Positions 1 to 8,729 of a DNA stretch of 64,000 bases are shown here, piece by piece. Location: positions 124,001 through 188,000 of the forward strand of contig NZ_JALKCV010000004.1 in NCBI RefSeq assembly GCF_023634065.1, written 5' to 3'. Source of the DNA: Microbulbifer litoralis. Lineage in GTDB: Bacteria > Pseudomonadota > Gammaproteobacteria > Pseudomonadales > Cellvibrionaceae. The notes below the pieces were generated by a model. That model was not told where the DNA came from, did not search any database, and worked only from the letters and a program-made list of their open reading frames with translations. Positions within the stretch are counted from its first letter, which is position 1, and every line of letters begins with the position of its first letter. Position numbers and translations under genes: made by a program.

Positions 1-13
1 CCGGAACGACAGA

Positions 14-33
14 GCGGGGACCTAAGTCCCCGC
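14..33 (-). terminator. GC-rich hairpin downstream of rpmF
   Basis: An 8-bp perfect stem (GCGGGGAC / GTCCCCGC) with a 4-nt loop lies about 40 bp after the rpmF stop codon. No T-run follows on the minus strand, so it is at best a weak terminator or an RNA-stabilising hairpin. A second small hairpin (GCCAAT / ATTGGC) occupies positions 48-63. In most gammaproteobacteria plsX follows rpmF; the window ends before that can be seen. Confidence 0.3.
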
Positions 34-73
34 CCATCGCATCCACGGCCAATCGCAATTGGCTGGACAAAGT

Positions 74-265
74 TTACTCTTCTTCAGAGCCGCCGACTTC
101 GATCACCTTGCGACCGCGGTAGAAACCGTCTTTGGTCACGTGGTGACGACGGTGCTTCTCACCGGTAGTCGGATCGACGGACAGGCTCGCTCCGGCGCCC
201 AGGGCGTCGTGAGAGCGACGCATACCGCGACGGGACCGAGTCTTCTTGTTTTGCTGAACAGCCAT
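74..265 (-). CDS. rpmF: 50S ribosomal protein L32
   Basis: The 63-residue basic protein begins [20 protein letters not shown], which is the canonical L32 N-terminus, and it has the usual length for the family. L32 is a structural protein of the large ribosomal subunit. The four-Cys zinc motif found in some L32 versions is absent, so this is the Cys-minus (zinc-independent) type. It lies 80 bp downstream of yceD on the same strand, the conserved yceD-rpmF arrangement, and is probably cotranscribed with it. The acidic tail (GGSEEE) is typical of marine gammaproteobacterial L32. Confidence 0.97.
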   Translation of the reverse strand: MAVQQNKKTRSRRGMRRSHDALGAGASLSVDPTTGEKHRRHHVTKDGFYRGRKVIEVGGSEEE

Positions 266-345
266 GGCTTGCTCCTAAAATCAACAGATTACACTGGAAC
301 CGGGGCGCCTACCGGCGAGCCCAAACTCATCGAACAAACCCTCGA

Positions 346-888
346 TCAGGGCTTGTTCGACGAACCCTTCAACTGTTCCAGCACTTTAAAGGGGTTTTCC
401 CGTTGCTCTTCCTCCCCCTCGGGCTCACCACCGGAATGGAATCTGTCGCGGGGGACACACTCCGCCTCGTGGTAGGCCACCATGGGCAGGTTGAGCAAAA
501 TCTCGTCTTCCAACACCTGGTACAGGTCCAGCTCGTCGCCGTCCTGTATCACCGGATCCAAATCCCGGGGCAACGCTCTGCCCTGCTCTTCGGACCACAC
601 GACACCCCAGTGGAATTCCGCCTCGACCGCCTCCGGCACCGGCTGCAGGCAACGCTGGCACTGCAGGTGCACATTGCAACTCAACTTGCCGCTGGCGGCC
701 AGGTGGCCATTGAGATCCCGCGCAAACTCGACGTCGGCGCGAATATCCCCGTTGATCGACTCCACCGCCGCACTCAGGCGCTGCAGCTCTGCAGCCGGCA
801 GTATGCCTGTCAGGCGCTGCTCGCGCTGTACCAGTTTGCGTGCATCCACGCTCCTGGGAAGCGCTGCTGTAGAGGGGGGTATCGACAT
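346..888 (-). CDS. yceD: YceD/DUF177 family protein linked to 23S rRNA accumulation
   Basis: The 180-residue protein has the DUF177 core around residues 55-165, including a CQRC Cys pair near residue 80 followed by the LQPV segment, and ends in an acidic, Glu-rich region with a conserved NPFKVLEQLK tail. Family members (E. coli YceD) are genetically linked to 23S rRNA accumulation; the biochemical activity is not settled. It sits directly upstream of rpmF in the conserved order, and divergent from yceF with about 108 bp between them, which presumably holds both promoters. The start gives the standard MSIPP... opening. Confidence 0.9.
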   Translation of the reverse strand: MSIPPSTAALPRSVDARKLVQREQRLTGILPAAELQRLSAAVESINGDIRADVEFARDLNGHLAASGKLSCNVHLQCQRCLQPVPEAVEAEFHWGVVWSEEQGRALPRDLDPVIQDGDELDLYQVLEDEILLNLPMVAYHEAECVPRDRFHSGGEPEGEEEQRENPFKVLEQLKGSSNKP

Positions 889-996
889 AAGCGCGCAATT
901 CTATGGACAAGCCCTACCCTTGTCAAAACAAATCAACCGCCCCAATATCGCGCCTCTCCGCCGAACCGAGACAGCGACAAAACGGACCCGCAAACC

Positions 997-1638
997 ATGG
1001 ACCGCCACCTGATTCTAGCCTCCGGATCACCCTACCGGCGCAAGCAGCTCGAACAGCTGCAACTGCCCTTCGAATGTATCCCGCCCCATATAGATGAAAC
1101 AGCATTGGCGGGAGAAAGGCCCGCAGACCTGGCCCGGCGCCTGGCGGAAGAGAAAGCCCGCGCACTGGCCGACACCTGTCCCGATGCGCTGATCATAGGA
1201 TCCGACCAGGTGGCCGAGTGCGGCGGCAGGGCACTCGGCAAGCCCGGCAACAGCGAGAGCGCCCTCGAGCAGCTCAAGCGCTGCAGCGGCCGACAGGTGC
1301 ACTTCCATACCGGTATCAGCCTGCTGGACAGCCGCTCCGGGAGGCAGCGCACCGAGGTGGAAATATTCACGGTGCACTTCCGCCGACTGGGCGATGCGCA
1401 AATAAGGCACTACATCGCACTGGAAGAACCCTATGACTGTGCCGGTTCGTTCAAAGTGGAAGGCCTGGGCATCACTCTTTTCGAAAAAATGGAAGGATCA
1501 GATATAAATTCCCTGATCGGACTCCCATTAATTCGACTGATCGATTTGCTACAGGCCTTCGGGGTCGACCCGCTCACACATGCAGAAGCCCCCTTTCAGG
1601 GCACCAGCGGCGGCCAGCGGAGTAGTTCGGAGAAGTGA
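997..1638 (+). CDS. yceF: Maf-like nucleotide pyrophosphatase, YceF type (7-methyl-GTP pyrophosphatase)
   Basis: The reading frame stays open far upstream, but the family start is the ATG at 997, giving a 213-residue protein that begins MDRHLILASGSPYRR. The Maf signature (LASGSPYRRKQLEQL, then DETALAGERP, GSDQVAE and GSFKVEGLGITLF) is complete. Maf proteins hydrolyse non-canonical or modified nucleoside triphosphates to the monophosphate. The YceF subgroup prefers 7-methyl-GTP and is the one found beside yceD-rpmF, which is the context here. Its last 43 bp overlap the convergent HAD gene. Substrate preference is inferred from subgroup and context. Confidence 0.92.
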   Translation: MDRHLILASGSPYRRKQLEQLQLPFECIPPHIDETALAGERPADLARRLAEEKARALADTCPDALIIGSDQVAECGGRALGKPGNSESALEQLKRCSGRQVHFHTGISLLDSRSGRQRTEVEIFTVHFRRLGDAQIRHYIALEEPYDCAGSFKVEGLGITLFEKMEGSDINSLIGLPLIRLIDLLQAFGVDPLTHAEAPFQGTSGGQRSSSEK

Positions 1639-2240
1639 TCGATGATGGCGCGGGGCCCACAGGTGGACAACCGCTCGGGGTGATGGACACCGTAGCTGAC
1701 GCCAATGGATGCCATGCCGGCAGCCGCCGCCATCTCCAGGTCGTAGACCGTGTCCCCGACCATTACCGCCTCCCCGACTGGCACGCCGGTCTCCGACAGC
1801 AGCTCCCGCAACATCAGCGGATCCGGCTTGGAGGCGGTCTCGTCGGCACAGCGACTGGCCGCAAACAGGTGTCCGAGCCGATGCTCCTCGAACTCCCGAC
1901 TGAGGCCGCGCCGGCTCTTGCCGGTAGCCACCGCCAGGCTGTGATTGGCGCCGAGCAGCCGATCCAGCGTTTCCAGCACCCCGTCGAACAGCGGCAGCGG
2001 CTCGCTGCGGGCCGCCAGCCACTCCTCGGCATAGCACTCGCGCAACCGCTGCCGCTGCTCACTGGGCGCCTCGGGGAACAGCTCGGCGATCGCCTCGGGC
2101 AGGCCGAGGCCGATGATATTGCCCACCGCTTCCGGCGCCAGCACCGGCAATCCCACACGCTCCGACGCACTCTGCATACAGGCAACGATACGGGCTTCGG
2201 AATTGCACACAGTGCCGTCCCAGTCGAGAATCACCAACAT
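1596..2240 (-). CDS. HAD-superfamily phosphatase, phosphoglycolate-phosphatase-like
   Basis: This 214-residue protein has all four HAD motifs: LDWDGT near residues 5-10 with the two catalytic aspartates, ATGKS (motif II), SKPDP (motif III lysine) and MVGDTVYD (motif IV). The helical cap between motifs I and II is the type seen in phosphoglycolate phosphatase (Gph) and related enzymes. The exact substrate cannot be read from the sequence. It lies 17 bp downstream of rluC on the same strand, the rluC-HAD pairing common in Pseudomonas-like genomes, so cotranscription is likely. Its 3' end overlaps yceF tail-to-tail by 43 bp. Confidence 0.9.
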   Translation of the reverse strand: MLVILDWDGTVCNSEARIVACMQSASERVGLPVLAPEAVGNIIGLGLPEAIAELFPEAPSEQRQRLRECYAEEWLAARSEPLPLFDGVLETLDRLLGANHSLAVATGKSRRGLSREFEEHRLGHLFAASRCADETASKPDPLMLRELLSETGVPVGEAVMVGDTVYDLEMAAAAGMASIGVSYGVHHPERLSTCGPRAIIDHFSELLRWPPLVP

Positions 2241-2257
2241 CGCCTACCGCCCTCCTC

Positions 2258-3253
2258 TTACTTCTTACGCAGTGCAGACAGCACCGATTCCAGCTCCGCC
2301 GACAGCGGCGCCTTCACGTCGACCTTCTCGCCACCGGGCAGCGTGCAGCGCACCCGTTGCGAATGCAGGAACAGCCGCTTCAGGCCCGACTGCCGGAACT
2401 CCCGGTTCAAATCATCCCCGGTGTACTTGACGTCACCCGCCAGCGGGCAGCCGACAAACTGCGCGTGCACCCGGATCTGGTGCGTGCGGCCCGTTACCGG
2501 CTCCGCCGCCACCAGCGTCGCATCGCGGAACCGCTCCAGCACCTGGAAGCGGGTTTCCGACGCCTTGCCGGACGGATCCACGGACACCATGCGCTCGCCA
2601 CTCTTCAGCGTATTCTTGCGCAGCGGCGCCTCGACCAGTTTGCGACCGCGCGGCCACTTGCCGGTCGCCAGCGCCAGGTAGGACTTCCCCACCCGGCCGG
2701 CGCGCAGCTCCGCCTGCACGTGCTGCAGCACTGAGCGCTTGCGGGCCACCATGATGGCACCGCTGGTATCGCGGTCCAGCCGGTGCACCAGCTCGATAAA
2801 GCGACTCTGCGGATACATCTGCCGCAGCACCTCGATCAGGCCCAGACGCACGCCGCTGCCACCGTGCACCGCCAGGCCCGCCGGCTTGTCGATCACCAGC
2901 AGGCCGTTCGCATCATAAAGTATGGAAGCTTCTATCAACTGGCGCAGGGATTCTCCGGCCACCGGCGCCGGCGCCTGCTCCGCCGCCCGGATCGGCGGCA
3001 CCCGCACCCGGTCGCCGGAACACAGCTTGTACTCGGCCTTCACCCGCCCTTTATTGACCCGCACCTCGCCCTTGCGCAGGATGCGATAGATGCGCGAGCG
3101 CGGCACGCCTTTCAGGCGCGCCTGCAGGAAATTGTCGATGCGCTGGCCCGCCAGCTCTTCGGGTACAGTCAGGAACTGCACACCGCCATTGGGGTTCCAG
3201 GAATCGGTGGGTGCCGACGCATCGGTCGGGCCGGAGGGGGGTGAACTTCGCAT
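2258..3253 (-). CDS. rluC: 23S rRNA pseudouridine synthase RluC
   Basis: Starting at the ATG that ends at 3253 gives 331 residues, close to E. coli RluC (319). Another ATG nine bases upstream, or a much longer frame to 3400, is possible but adds sequence unlike the family. An N-terminal S4 RNA-binding domain (RIDNFLQARLKGVPRSRIYR) is followed by the RluA-type catalytic domain. The HRLDRDTSG motif places the catalytic Asp at about residue 160. RluC modifies uridines 955, 2504 and 2580 of 23S rRNA in E. coli. It is divergent from rne, a conserved gammaproteobacterial arrangement. Confidence 0.95.
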   Translation of the reverse strand: MRSSPPSGPTDASAPTDSWNPNGGVQFLTVPEELAGQRIDNFLQARLKGVPRSRIYRILRKGEVRVNKGRVKAEYKLCSGDRVRVPPIRAAEQAPAPVAGESLRQLIEASILYDANGLLVIDKPAGLAVHGGSGVRLGLIEVLRQMYPQSRFIELVHRLDRDTSGAIMVARKRSVLQHVQAELRAGRVGKSYLALATGKWPRGRKLVEAPLRKNTLKSGERMVSVDPSGKASETRFQVLERFRDATLVAAEPVTGRTHQIRVHAQFVGCPLAGDVKYTGDDLNREFRQSGLKRLFLHSQRVRCTLPGGEKVDVKAPLSAELESVLSALRKK

Positions 3254-4036
3254 GGCGCGCATGATAGCGCCGCGACAGCCCCAATTGAAGCGCCCCGCGG
3301 CCCGTGCTATATTCGGCGGGCCTGAATTGGGCAGGTTTTCGGCCACGGGCGGCTCCCGACAAAGGGGTGACAGCCGTGGTTCCAGAGAAAATACCGCCAA
3401 TCGGCCAGTGCGGGCCTCTTCAATTCAATAGAGATGGCCGCGTCATTGAAAAAACTTCGCCGACCAGGTCTGCCCCAAAGAAGATTCCCGGGCGCCTCGC
3501 CGGCTCCAAGGTCCCGCCCCCGGCGGGTATTTATCGCGAAGGTAAGACGGGCTGAAGCCCGCAGCGCTTGAATGGAAGACTCAGACACTTGCGTCCCGCT
3601 CTGTAGCAAGGCCAGCGACCGCACTGGCCCCCGGGCCGCTGAGCAGCAGCGAATCCGGCAACAACACATACAGAACCGAGGGGGATTGGCCAAAAGCCAT
3701 CCAGACAGAGCCAGACAAAAGACGTAGACCTCGCCGCCCACCCAGTGAATGGCGGCGCCCCGGAACGGCCGCGGTATCCGCGCCAACGACACCGGGCAGT
3801 ACTGAACATACCGTACTGAGGTAACAACGGGTGTTGTACCAGACTGTACACATCCGGAGTTTCAGCAGTGTAACAACCGGGTAGAAATCCGCCCCGGAGC
3901 GCCGCAGACAGCGGCAATCGCCGGCGTTACCCCACCCCGTTCCTGCTCGGCCGCGCGGCTGTTTCCGCACGGCGCCACAAAAAGCCTGCAGACTTCAGTG
4001 TCCTGCCTTTGCGCAACGCAAGGATAAAAGACACGC
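3254..4036 (+). promoter_or_regulatory. rluC-rne intergenic region, probable long rne leader
   Basis: No gene is supported in these 783 bp between divergent rluC and rne. In enterobacteria the rne mRNA has a long structured 5' leader through which RNase E autoregulates its own message, and a leader of that kind is expected here. Local hairpins visible on the plus strand include CAGTAC/GTACTG at 3797-3818, GTGT-GTAC/GTACAC at about 3828-3851, and CGGGCT/AGCCCG at about 3549-3562. I could not place the promoter or prove homology to the known rne leader element. Confidence 0.45.
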
Positions 4037-7000
4037 ATGAAGAGAATGCTAATCAATGCAACTCAACCCGAAGAGTTGCGCGTAGCCCTGGTAGACGGCC
4101 AGTGGCTCTACGATCTCGATATTGAAAACCGTACCCGTCAGCAGAAAAAAGCCAATATCTACAAGGGCAAAATCACCCGTGTAGAACCCTCCCTCGAAGC
4201 CGCTTTCGTCGACTACGGCGAGGAGCGCCACGGCTTCCTGCCCCTGAAGGAAATCTCCCGCGAGTACTTCCTCAAACAGCCGAAGGAAATCGAGGGCCGC
4301 ATCAAGATCAAGGATGTGGTCAAGGAGGGCATGGAAGTCATCGTGCAGGTGGACAAGGAAGAGCGCGGCAACAAAGGCGCTGCCCTGACCACCTTCATCA
4401 GCCTGGCCGGCCGCTACCTGGTACTGATGCCGAACAACCCCCGCGCCGGCGGCATCTCGCGCCGCATCGAGGGTGACGAACGCTCCGACCTGCGCGACGC
4501 CCTGTCCGCGGTGGAAGTCCCCTCCGGCATGGGGATCATCGTGCGCACCGCCGGCGTCGGCCGCAGCGGCGAAGAGCTGCAGTGGGACCTGAACTACCTG
4601 CTGCAACTGTGGGACGCGATCAAGACCGAAGCCGACGATTCCAAGGCACCGCACTTCCTGTTCCAGGAAAGCAACGTCATCATCCGCGCCATCCGCGATT
4701 ACATGCGCGACGATATCGGCGAAGTCATCGTCGACGACAAGGGCGCCTACCAGTTGGCCGCAGAGTTCGCGCGCCAGGTGATGCCGCACCACACCAATAA
4801 GGTGAAATACTACGAAGACGCCATTCCGCTCTTCAACCGCTACCAGATTGAAAGCCAGATCGAGACCGCCTTCGAGCGCGAAGTGAAACTGCCCTCCGGC
4901 GGCTCCATCGTCATCGACGTCACCGAGGCCCTGATCTCCATCGACATCAACTCCTCCCGCGCCACCAAGGGCGGCGATATCGAGGAGACGGCCCGCTCCA
5001 TCAACCTGGAAGCGGCCGACGAGATCGCACGCCAGCTGCGCCTGCGCGATATGGGCGGCCTGGTGGTGATCGACTTTATCGACATGCAGAGCAAGTCCAA
5101 CCAGCGCGAAGTGGAAAAGCGCATGGAGAAGGCCCTCGGCATGGACCGCGCCCGCGTGCAGATCGGCCGCATCTCCCGCTTCGGCCTGCTGGAGATGTCC
5201 CGCCAGCGCCTGCGCCCGTCCCTGGGTGAAACCACTTTCCGCGTCTGCCCACGCTGCAGCGGCCAGGGCACCATCCGCGGCACCAAGTCCCTGGCGCTGT
5301 CCATCCTGCGCCTGGTGGAAGAGGAAGCGAAGAAGGAGCGCAGCGCCGAGATCCGCGCCATCTGCCCGGTCAACGTCGCCACCTACCTGCTGAACGAGAA
5401 GCGCAAGGCCATCTCCCAGATCGAGTCCCGCAACGACACCCGTGTGGTCGTGGTGCCGAACGCCGACATGGAGACCCCGCACTTCGAAGTACAGCGACTG
5501 CGCGACGACGACTCCGCCAACCTGGAGACGTCCTACAAGATCTCGGGCACCGTCGAGGAAATCGCAGACAAGGACGAAGAGCCGGTTCGCGCGCCTGCGC
5601 AGCCCGCCGTGCAGCAGATCCAGCACACCGCGCCGGCGCCGACTCCGGTGGAGAAGCCCGAACCGGGCCTGTTCAGCCGCCTGGTCAGCGCCATCAGCGC
5701 CCTCTTCTCCAGCGAAGAAGACACCACCAAGAAGCACAAGAAGGGCAAAGGACAAGGCAAGAGCTACCAGAAGCGCAACCGCAACCAGCGCAACAACCGC
5801 GGTGGCCGCAATCGCCCGCAACGCCGCCGCGACGACAGCGACAAGCGCGACGGCAAACGTGAGGACAAGCGGGAAGAGAGCCGCGAGGACAAACGCGTAG
5901 CCAAACGTGACGAAACCCGCGATGGCGACAGCGAGCGCCCGCAGCGCCGCAGGCGCCGTCGCCGGGGTGGCGAGGGCCGCCGTCGTCGCGAAGAGGGCCA
6001 GCCCCAGGTCGCCGCCAAGGAGAGCAAAGCCGAGCAGAAGACCGAGAGCCCCGAGCAACAGCCTTCTGCCGAGTCCGACCAGCAGCGTCCGGCCCGCCGC
6101 CCGAGCAATGTTCGCGGCCGCCCGCAGCCGCGCCGCCGCGGTCGCCGCGGGGAAAACGCCGCAGCTGCCGCCGTCGCCCAGAGCCAGGAAGAGCTGAATC
6201 GCGAGGTCAATGAAGCCATCGACGAGGCGGAAAGCGAGTCCCGCCAACCCGCTGCCAAGGCACAGGAAACCCGGCAGCCGCGAGGCGAAGCCAAGGCTAA
6301 GAAGGAAAAAGCACAGGGCCGCCGCAGCGACCAGCAACCGACAGCAACGGAGCGCCCTGAAACCGAGCGCCTTGAGAAGGAGCCGACTGAAGACAAGCGT
6401 CCCGTCCCGGCTGAAAGGGAAAAGGCCGGCACTGAAAAGGCACCGACGGCGGCCTCTGCCCCGCAGGAACAGAAGCCCGCAGCACAACTGCAGCCCTCTG
6501 CCACAGCAATCGAGCCGGCGCCGCAACAACCGGAGCGCCAGGCGGAGCAACCCGCAACAGCAACCGAAAAGCCGGCAACCAAACCGGAGGCTGCCGAAGC
6601 CCCCGCTGCACAGGTAGAAGACACGACAGCCGCCGCCCCCAGGAAAGTGGCTGAACCGGAGCAGGAGCAACAGCCCCGGGAAGTGACCCCGACCGAGGCT
6701 GCGCCCTCCAGCGAGAGCGCCGCAGTGGAAACACAAACCGCGCCCACCGCAGAGCGCAAACAGGAGATCGCACCGGAAGAAGTCGCCGTCGCAGAGGCCG
6801 AAGAAGCACCGGAAACTGAAGCGGCCGCAGAGGCCGCCCGGAAACCGGTAGCGGAAGCGAAACCGGCCGGCGGTCGCGCCGGCAACGATCCGCGGGTAAA
6901 CCCGAGACCGCTGCAGGAACTCGCCATTGTCACGGAACACCGCGACACCGGTGAGCTGCGCCCGCTGAACACGGCACAGCCAGCGGCTATCGAGCACAAG

Positions 7001-7096
7001 CCGCGCGCCCTGACCCGCCCGGCCAACGACCCCCGCGTCGCCCGCCGCGTGGACGAGGCAAACGATGCTGCCGACGACTCCGCCGAGGCGAGCTGA
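4037..7096 (+). CDS. rne: Ribonuclease E
   Basis: This 1019-residue protein is the major mRNA-decay and rRNA/tRNA-processing endonuclease and the scaffold of the degradosome. The catalytic half (about 1-510) aligns with E. coli without offset: S1 domain at about 35-120, 5' sensor, DNase I-like domain with metal ligands D303 (SIDINSS) and D346 (VIDFIDM), and the zinc link C404/C407 (CPRCSGQG). An amphipathic segment near residue 545 ([12 protein letters not shown]) fits the membrane-anchoring helix. The C-terminal half is low-complexity: arginine-rich RNA-binding stretches (about 585-660), then Ala/Glu/Pro-rich spacer. Two NDPRV motifs lie near the end, at about 952 and 996, as in Pseudomonas RNase E. 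Confidence 0.98.
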   Translation: MKRMLINATQPEELRVALVDGQWLYDLDIENRTRQQKKANIYKGKITRVEPSLEAAFVDYGEERHGFLPLKEISREYFLKQPKEIEGRIKIKDVVKEGMEVIVQVDKEERGNKGAALTTFISLAGRYLVLMPNNPRAGGISRRIEGDERSDLRDALSAVEVPSGMGIIVRTAGVGRSGEELQWDLNYLLQLWDAIKTEADDSKAPHFLFQESNVIIRAIRDYMRDDIGEVIVDDKGAYQLAAEFARQVMPHHTNKVKYYEDAIPLFNRYQIESQIETAFEREVKLPSGGSIVIDVTEALISIDINSSRATKGGDIEETARSINLEAADEIARQLRLRDMGGLVVIDFIDMQSKSNQREVEKRMEKALGMDRARVQIGRISRFGLLEMSRQRLRPSLGETTFRVCPRCSGQGTIRGTKSLALSILRLVEEEAKKERSAEIRAICPVNVATYLLNEKRKAISQIESRNDTRVVVVPNADMETPHFEVQRLRDDDSANLETSYKISGTVEEIADKDEEPVRAPAQPAVQQIQHTAPAPTPVEKPEPGLFSRLVSAISALFSSEEDTTKKHKKGKGQGKSYQKRNRNQRNNRGGRNRPQRRRDDSDKRDGKREDKREESREDKRVAKRDETRDGDSERPQRRRRRRRGGEGRRRREEGQPQVAAKESKAEQKTESPEQQPSAESDQQRPARRPSNVRGRPQPRRRGRRGENAAAAAVAQSQEELNREVNEAIDEAESESRQPAAKAQETRQPRGEAKAKKEKAQGRRSDQQPTATERPETERLEKEPTEDKRPVPAEREKAGTEKAPTAASAPQEQKPAAQLQPSATAIEPAPQQPERQAEQPATATEKPATKPEAAEAPAAQVEDTTAAAPRKVAEPEQEQQPREVTPTEAAPSSESAAVETQTAPTAERKQEIAPEEVAVAEAEEAPETEAAAEAARKPVAEAKPAGGRAGNDPRVNPRPLQELAIVTEHRDTGELRPLNTAQPAAIEHKPRALTRPANDPRVARRVDEANDAADDSAEAS

Positions 7097-7103
7097 TCGA
7101 CGT

Positions 7104-7131
7104 CCGGGGGCGGTGGCAACACCGCTCCCGG
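7104..7131 (+). terminator. Hairpin after rne
   Basis: A 12-bp stem (CCGGGGGCGGTG / CACCGCTCCCGG, one G-T pair) closes on a GCAA tetraloop eight bases after the rne stop. No T-run follows, so it may protect the mRNA 3' end, or work with Rho, rather than act as a classical intrinsic terminator. Confidence 0.45.
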
Positions 7132-7200
7132 CTGTCGTCCGGCACTGTTCAATAAACCGGCTAAGCTATTGAATCAACTATAAAAAATTCGCGCGCACCC

Positions 7201-7228
7201 TTGTACCTGCCGAACTGGCCGGTATAAT
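7201..7228 (+). promoter_or_regulatory. Promoter of tRNA-Ser(UGA)
   Basis: A TTGTAC -35 box at 7201-7206 and a perfect TATAAT -10 box at 7223-7228 are separated by 16 bp and end 14 bp before the tRNA. This is a good sigma-70 promoter. A GC-rich stretch (GCGCCGG) sits in the discriminator position, as expected for a stringently controlled stable-RNA gene. Confidence 0.8.
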
Positions 7229-7242
7229 GCGCCGGACAATCT

Positions 7243-7330
7243 GGTGGGGTGGCTGAGTGGTCGAAAGCGGCGGTCTTGAAAACCGTTGACTGTAACAGGT
7301 CCCAGGGTTCGAATCCCTGCCCCACCGCCA
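7243..7330 (+). tRNA. tRNA-Ser (anticodon UGA)
   Basis: The 88-nt gene has a seven-base acceptor stem (GGTGGGG paired with CCCCACC), the long variable arm expected for a class II tRNA, anticodon loop CTTGAAA with anticodon TGA, and a GTTCGAATC T-loop. The 3' CCA is encoded. It reads UCN serine codons. It has its own promoter and terminator and so is a monocistronic unit. Confidence 0.97.
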
Positions 7331-7336
7331 TATAGG

Positions 7337-7364
7337 AAGCCCGGCCTTTGCGCCGGGCTTTTTT
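7337..7364 (+). terminator. Intrinsic terminator of tRNA-Ser
   Basis: A perfect 9-bp stem (AAGCCCGGC / GCCGGGCTT) with a six-base loop is followed directly by a run of T, six bases after the encoded CCA end. It is a textbook Rho-independent terminator. Confidence 0.93.
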
Positions 7365-7676
7365 GTTTGGCAGCGCCGCAGAACCGGATCGGAAACCCAC
7401 TTCAGCAACTTATCCAGAATATCCAGATCCCCCGAACAGTGGGCGCCGGGCATCTCGCTCACCAACTCCTACTTCCTCTCCCCTCCTGCTCCAAAAGCAA
7501 GCTTCGCCCCCGTTGCTAGTAGCCAAAAATCAGCAACGTTTTATTCGTCCACGAACTCCCAGCTTATCCATCACCCGCCCGCGTTTGACCTACTCTTGAA
7601 AGCGGGCATATCGCCGCTGTCCATCTGCCCAAAAAAATCTCCGCTTTCAAACCCATCAACCTCGAGGAAGAATGCT
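7365..7676. other. Intergenic region before ycaC
   Basis: These 312 bp separate the tRNA terminator from the ycaC start. No supported gene is present. Immediately before ycaC a GAGGAAG Shine-Dalgarno sequence occupies about 7662-7668. I see no clear promoter or repeat in the rest. Confidence 0.5.
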
Positions 7677-8303
7677 GTGAGTCAACCCTACGTACGTCTC
7701 GACAAAAACGATGCCGCCGTGCTGATGGTGGACCACCAGGCCGGCCTGCTGTCACTGGTCAGGGATATCGCCCCGGACAAATTCAAGAACAATGTATTGG
7801 CACTGGCCGATTCCGCCGAGTACTTCAAGCTGCCGACCATACTGACCACAAGTTTCGAAGACGGCCCGAATGGCCCGCTGATCCCGGAGCTGAAAGAGAC
7901 GTTTCCCGACGCCCCCTATATTGCGCGACCCGGGCAGATCAACGCCTGGGACAACGAGGACTTTGTAGCCGCTGTCAAGGCTACCGGCAGGAAACAGCTG
8001 ATCATCGCGGGGGTGGTCACCGAGGTTTGTGTCGCTTTCCCCGCCCTGTCCGCGATCGAGGCGGGTTTCGAGGTGTTCGTGGTCACCGATGCCTCCGGCA
8101 CTTTCGACGAACTGACCCGCCACTCCGCCTGGGGCCGCATGGCGGAAGCCGGCGCCCAGCTGATGACCTGGTTCGGCGTGGCCTGTGAGCTGCATCGCGA
8201 CTGGCGCAACGATATCGAGGGGCTCGGCACACTGTTCAGCAACCATATCCCCGACTACCGGAACCTGATGACCAGTTACGCCGCGCTGACCGGGTCCAGG
8301 TAA
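7677..8303 (+). CDS. ycaC: YcaC-type isochorismatase-family hydrolase
   Basis: Starting at GTG 7677, eight bases after a GAGGAAG ribosome-binding site, gives a 208-residue protein of the usual YcaC length. The N-terminus (QPYVRLDKNDAAVLMVDHQA) and most of the rest are nearly superimposable on E. coli YcaC. The cysteine-hydrolase nucleophile is C118 in the motif TEVCVAF, with the N-terminal Asp in the VDHQ segment. YcaC proteins form octameric rings; their physiological substrate is unknown, although the fold is that of isochorismatase and nicotinamidase. It appears to be a single-gene unit. The strong conservation against its surroundings leaves open past horizontal transfer. Confidence 0.93.
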   Translation: MSQPYVRLDKNDAAVLMVDHQAGLLSLVRDIAPDKFKNNVLALADSAEYFKLPTILTTSFEDGPNGPLIPELKETFPDAPYIARPGQINAWDNEDFVAAVKATGRKQLIIAGVVTEVCVAFPALSAIEAGFEVFVVTDASGTFDELTRHSAWGRMAEAGAQLMTWFGVACELHRDWRNDIEGLGTLFSNHIPDYRNLMTSYAALTGSR

Positions 8304-8324
8304 TCGAGGCACTCCGACTCCGGG

Positions 8325-8603
8325 TTACAGATGCTTTTGCAACTCCTCCAGACTCAACGCGGGAGTGATCCGTATCTCGGCATTCAACGCGGCAAACAGC
8401 GCCTCGTTGTACTCCATCAACTTGTCCTGCTGCGCTTCGTCAATCACGAACAGTGCCGCCCTTTTCCCTTCATTGAGGTAGAAGTAGGCGGCGGATGGCT
8501 CGGCCGACTCGACAAAACGATTGAATGCCGCGTCCATGGAGCCATCCAGCGCACTGGCATTGCCTTTTTCCACCGGTATCAGTACCTGCATCAACAGTCT
8601 CAC
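8325..8603 (-). CDS. Small conserved protein of unknown function
   Basis: A GTG start at 8603 is preceded by a good GGAGG sequence eight bases upstream and gives a 92-residue protein opening VRLLMQVLIPVEKGN. An upstream in-frame ATG exists but lacks a ribosome-binding site and adds atypical sequence. The ferredoxin-like pattern (MQVLIPVEKGN..., then YFYLNEGKRAALFVID, then ITPALSLEELQKHL) resembles small proteins often annotated, without evidence, as pantothenate-synthetase-like, or dimeric alpha-beta-barrel proteins. No catalytic motif is visible. It converges on ycaC with a 21-bp gap. Confidence 0.7.
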   Translation of the reverse strand: MRLLMQVLIPVEKGNASALDGSMDAAFNRFVESAEPSAAYFYLNEGKRAALFVIDEAQQDKLMEYNEALFAALNAEIRITPALSLEELQKHL

Positions 8604-8729
8604 AACCTTTCCCTCCGCCGGGTGCAATCGATGCAAAAACCATAGATGGATACACGGCCCGGGTGCGGAATCCGGAGACAATATCGACCCGATCGCAACG
8701 ATGATTGGGACCTGGGCGGTGGTCGAGAC

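Noticed and set aside
2258..3400. Longer RluC beginning at 3400
   Set aside because: The extra 49 residues are unlike RluC and would extend into the putative rne promoter/leader region. The internal ATG gives the family length.
4049..6997. Very long open frame on the strand opposite rne (982 codons)
   Set aside because: It is the antisense shadow of the high-GC rne gene. Its translation is low-complexity Ala/Gly/Leu/Asp with no family features, whereas rne matches RNase E residue by residue.
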